NCBI GenBank assembly: GCA_002919305.1
Contig: PKFB01000021.1
Location: 186,001 to 250,000 of the forward strand
Direction: 5' to 3'
DNA: 64,000 bases
Origin: Actinomycetales bacterium
GTDB taxonomy: Bacteria > Actinomycetota > Actinomycetes > Mycobacteriales > Micromonosporaceae
This document shows, in pieces, positions 63,527 to 64,000 of the stretch (position 1 is the first letter of the stretch; every line of letters starts with the position of its first letter). The notes beneath the pieces were generated by a model. The model was not told the origin of the DNA. It searched no databases and worked only from the letters and a program-made list of their open reading frames with translations. The position numbers were made by a program, and so were the translations under genes.

Positions 63527-64000
63527 TCAACCCCGCCCGGTACTGCGGCGTCCTCGTCGAGACACCGCGTCGAGGATCACCGCGGCCAACAGCACCGCCG
63601 CCGTGATCATGAAACGCACCGAGGAGTCCAGCTGGAGCAGCAGCATGCCGGACTGGACCGAACCGAGCACCAGCATGCCCAGCAGCGCGGAGTAGGTGCT
63701 TCCACGCCCACCGAACAGGCTGGTGCCGCCGATCACCGCGGCAGCGATCGCCATCAGCAGGGTGTCACCGGCGCCGGAGGCCTGCGTCACCGCGTACCCG
63801 CGGGACGCGGCGAGAATGCCGCCGACCGCTGCCATCCCGGAGGCGATCATGAAGACCGAGATCCGGATCCAGTCGACCCGGATACCGGCCCGGCGGGCCG
63901 CCTCGATGTTGCCACCCACCGCGAAGATGCTCCGCCCGTACTGGGTCTTACGCAGGATCAGGTCGAAGAACACCACGAAGCCGACCATGATCAGCAGGGC
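63527..64000 (-). CDS. Sugar ABC transporter permease, RbsC/XylH type (partial)
   Basis: The last 157 codons of a permease of the branched-chain/ribose type are present, open to the window edge. Family motifs are visible: LRKTQYGRSIFAVGGNIEAARRAGI, the EAA-like coupling segment after which come GGILAASRGYAVTQASGAGDTLLMAIAAAVIGGTSLFGGRGS and a hydrophobic C-terminus ending in Arg-rich RRGRRSTGRG. These are typical of XylH/RbsC permeases, which import pentoses. The start lies beyond the window. Confidence 0.9.
   Translation of the reverse strand, partial: ALLIMVGFVVFFDLILRKTQYGRSIFAVGGNIEAARRAGIRVDWIRISVFMIASGMAAVGGILAASRGYAVTQASGAGDTLLMAIAAAVIGGTSLFGGRGSTYSALLGMLVLGSVQSGMLLLQLDSSVRFMITAAVLLAAVILDAVSRRGRRSTGRG

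Overview
This window comes from a high-GC actinomycete chromosome. The signs are strong G/C bias at third codon positions, many GTG starts, translationally coupled gene pairs, apparent leaderless promoters, an AfsR/SARP-type regulator, IdeR/DmdR-type iron boxes and a C-terminal CC-x10-C-x2-C motif in siderophore reductases. A member of the Streptosporangiales or a relative is plausible, but the sequence alone does not fix the genus.

Layout. 1-5.3 kb: end of a gene, a long non-coding stretch, a GT4 glycosyltransferase of the trehalose synthase/phosphorylase type, then a YtrA-type GntR regulator with an ABC transporter and a clear palindromic operator. 5.8-15.7 kb: an accessory region with an APH-type kinase, a stand-alone DarG-like macrodomain, and a tightly coupled three-gene operon. 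That operon looks like a Dna2-type machine split over three polypeptides: a Fe-S PD-(D/E)XK-like protein with altered catalytic residues, an unknown protein with a possible beta-barrel tail, and a UPF1/DNA2-type SF1B helicase. A single type I-E-like CRISPR repeat unit lies just downstream, followed by a HEAT-like protein related to DUF4132 proteins but lacking their C-terminal domain. This is the best candidate for an undescribed system. 16-18.4 kb: two secreted hydrolases. 18.8-25.1 kb: copper homeostasis (YibE/F membrane protein, histidine-rich exported protein, CopA ATPase, Cys-rich Csp copper store) around a CsoR-like operator. 25.3-28.2 kb: EamA transporter and a molybdopterin oxidoreductase with its flavin reductase. 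28.6-34.2 kb: an AfsR-type regulator followed by a drug-export-like ABC pair, with five 10/11-bp spaced heptamers between them.

34.3-43 kb: scattered genes (alpha/beta hydrolase, EcsC-like, CPBP protease, flavohemoglobin, prim-pol) and tRNA-Arg/tRNA-Ser beside decayed coding sequence. 43.1-52.9 kb: a large FAD/Fe-S dehydrogenase, then an iron-siderophore uptake operon and two FhuF-like reductases under iron boxes. 53-56.3 kb: acetyltransferase, SRPBCC/TetR divergent pair with tandem operators, ClpP with ClgR-like boxes, LipB. 56.7-59 kb: a monooxygenase, an unrecognised pseudogene and tRNA-Ser. 59.1-64 kb: quinone oxidoreductase, SoxR facing a split transketolase through a MerR-type 19-bp-spacer promoter, a DUF1707 protein and the end of a sugar ABC permease.

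How the parts work together: several local regulators sit beside their probable targets with visible sites (GntR, CsoR-type, SARP, IdeR-type, TetR, ClgR-type, SoxR), so much of the window reads as self-contained stress and transport modules. All functions are inferred from sequence motifs; no database search was run.
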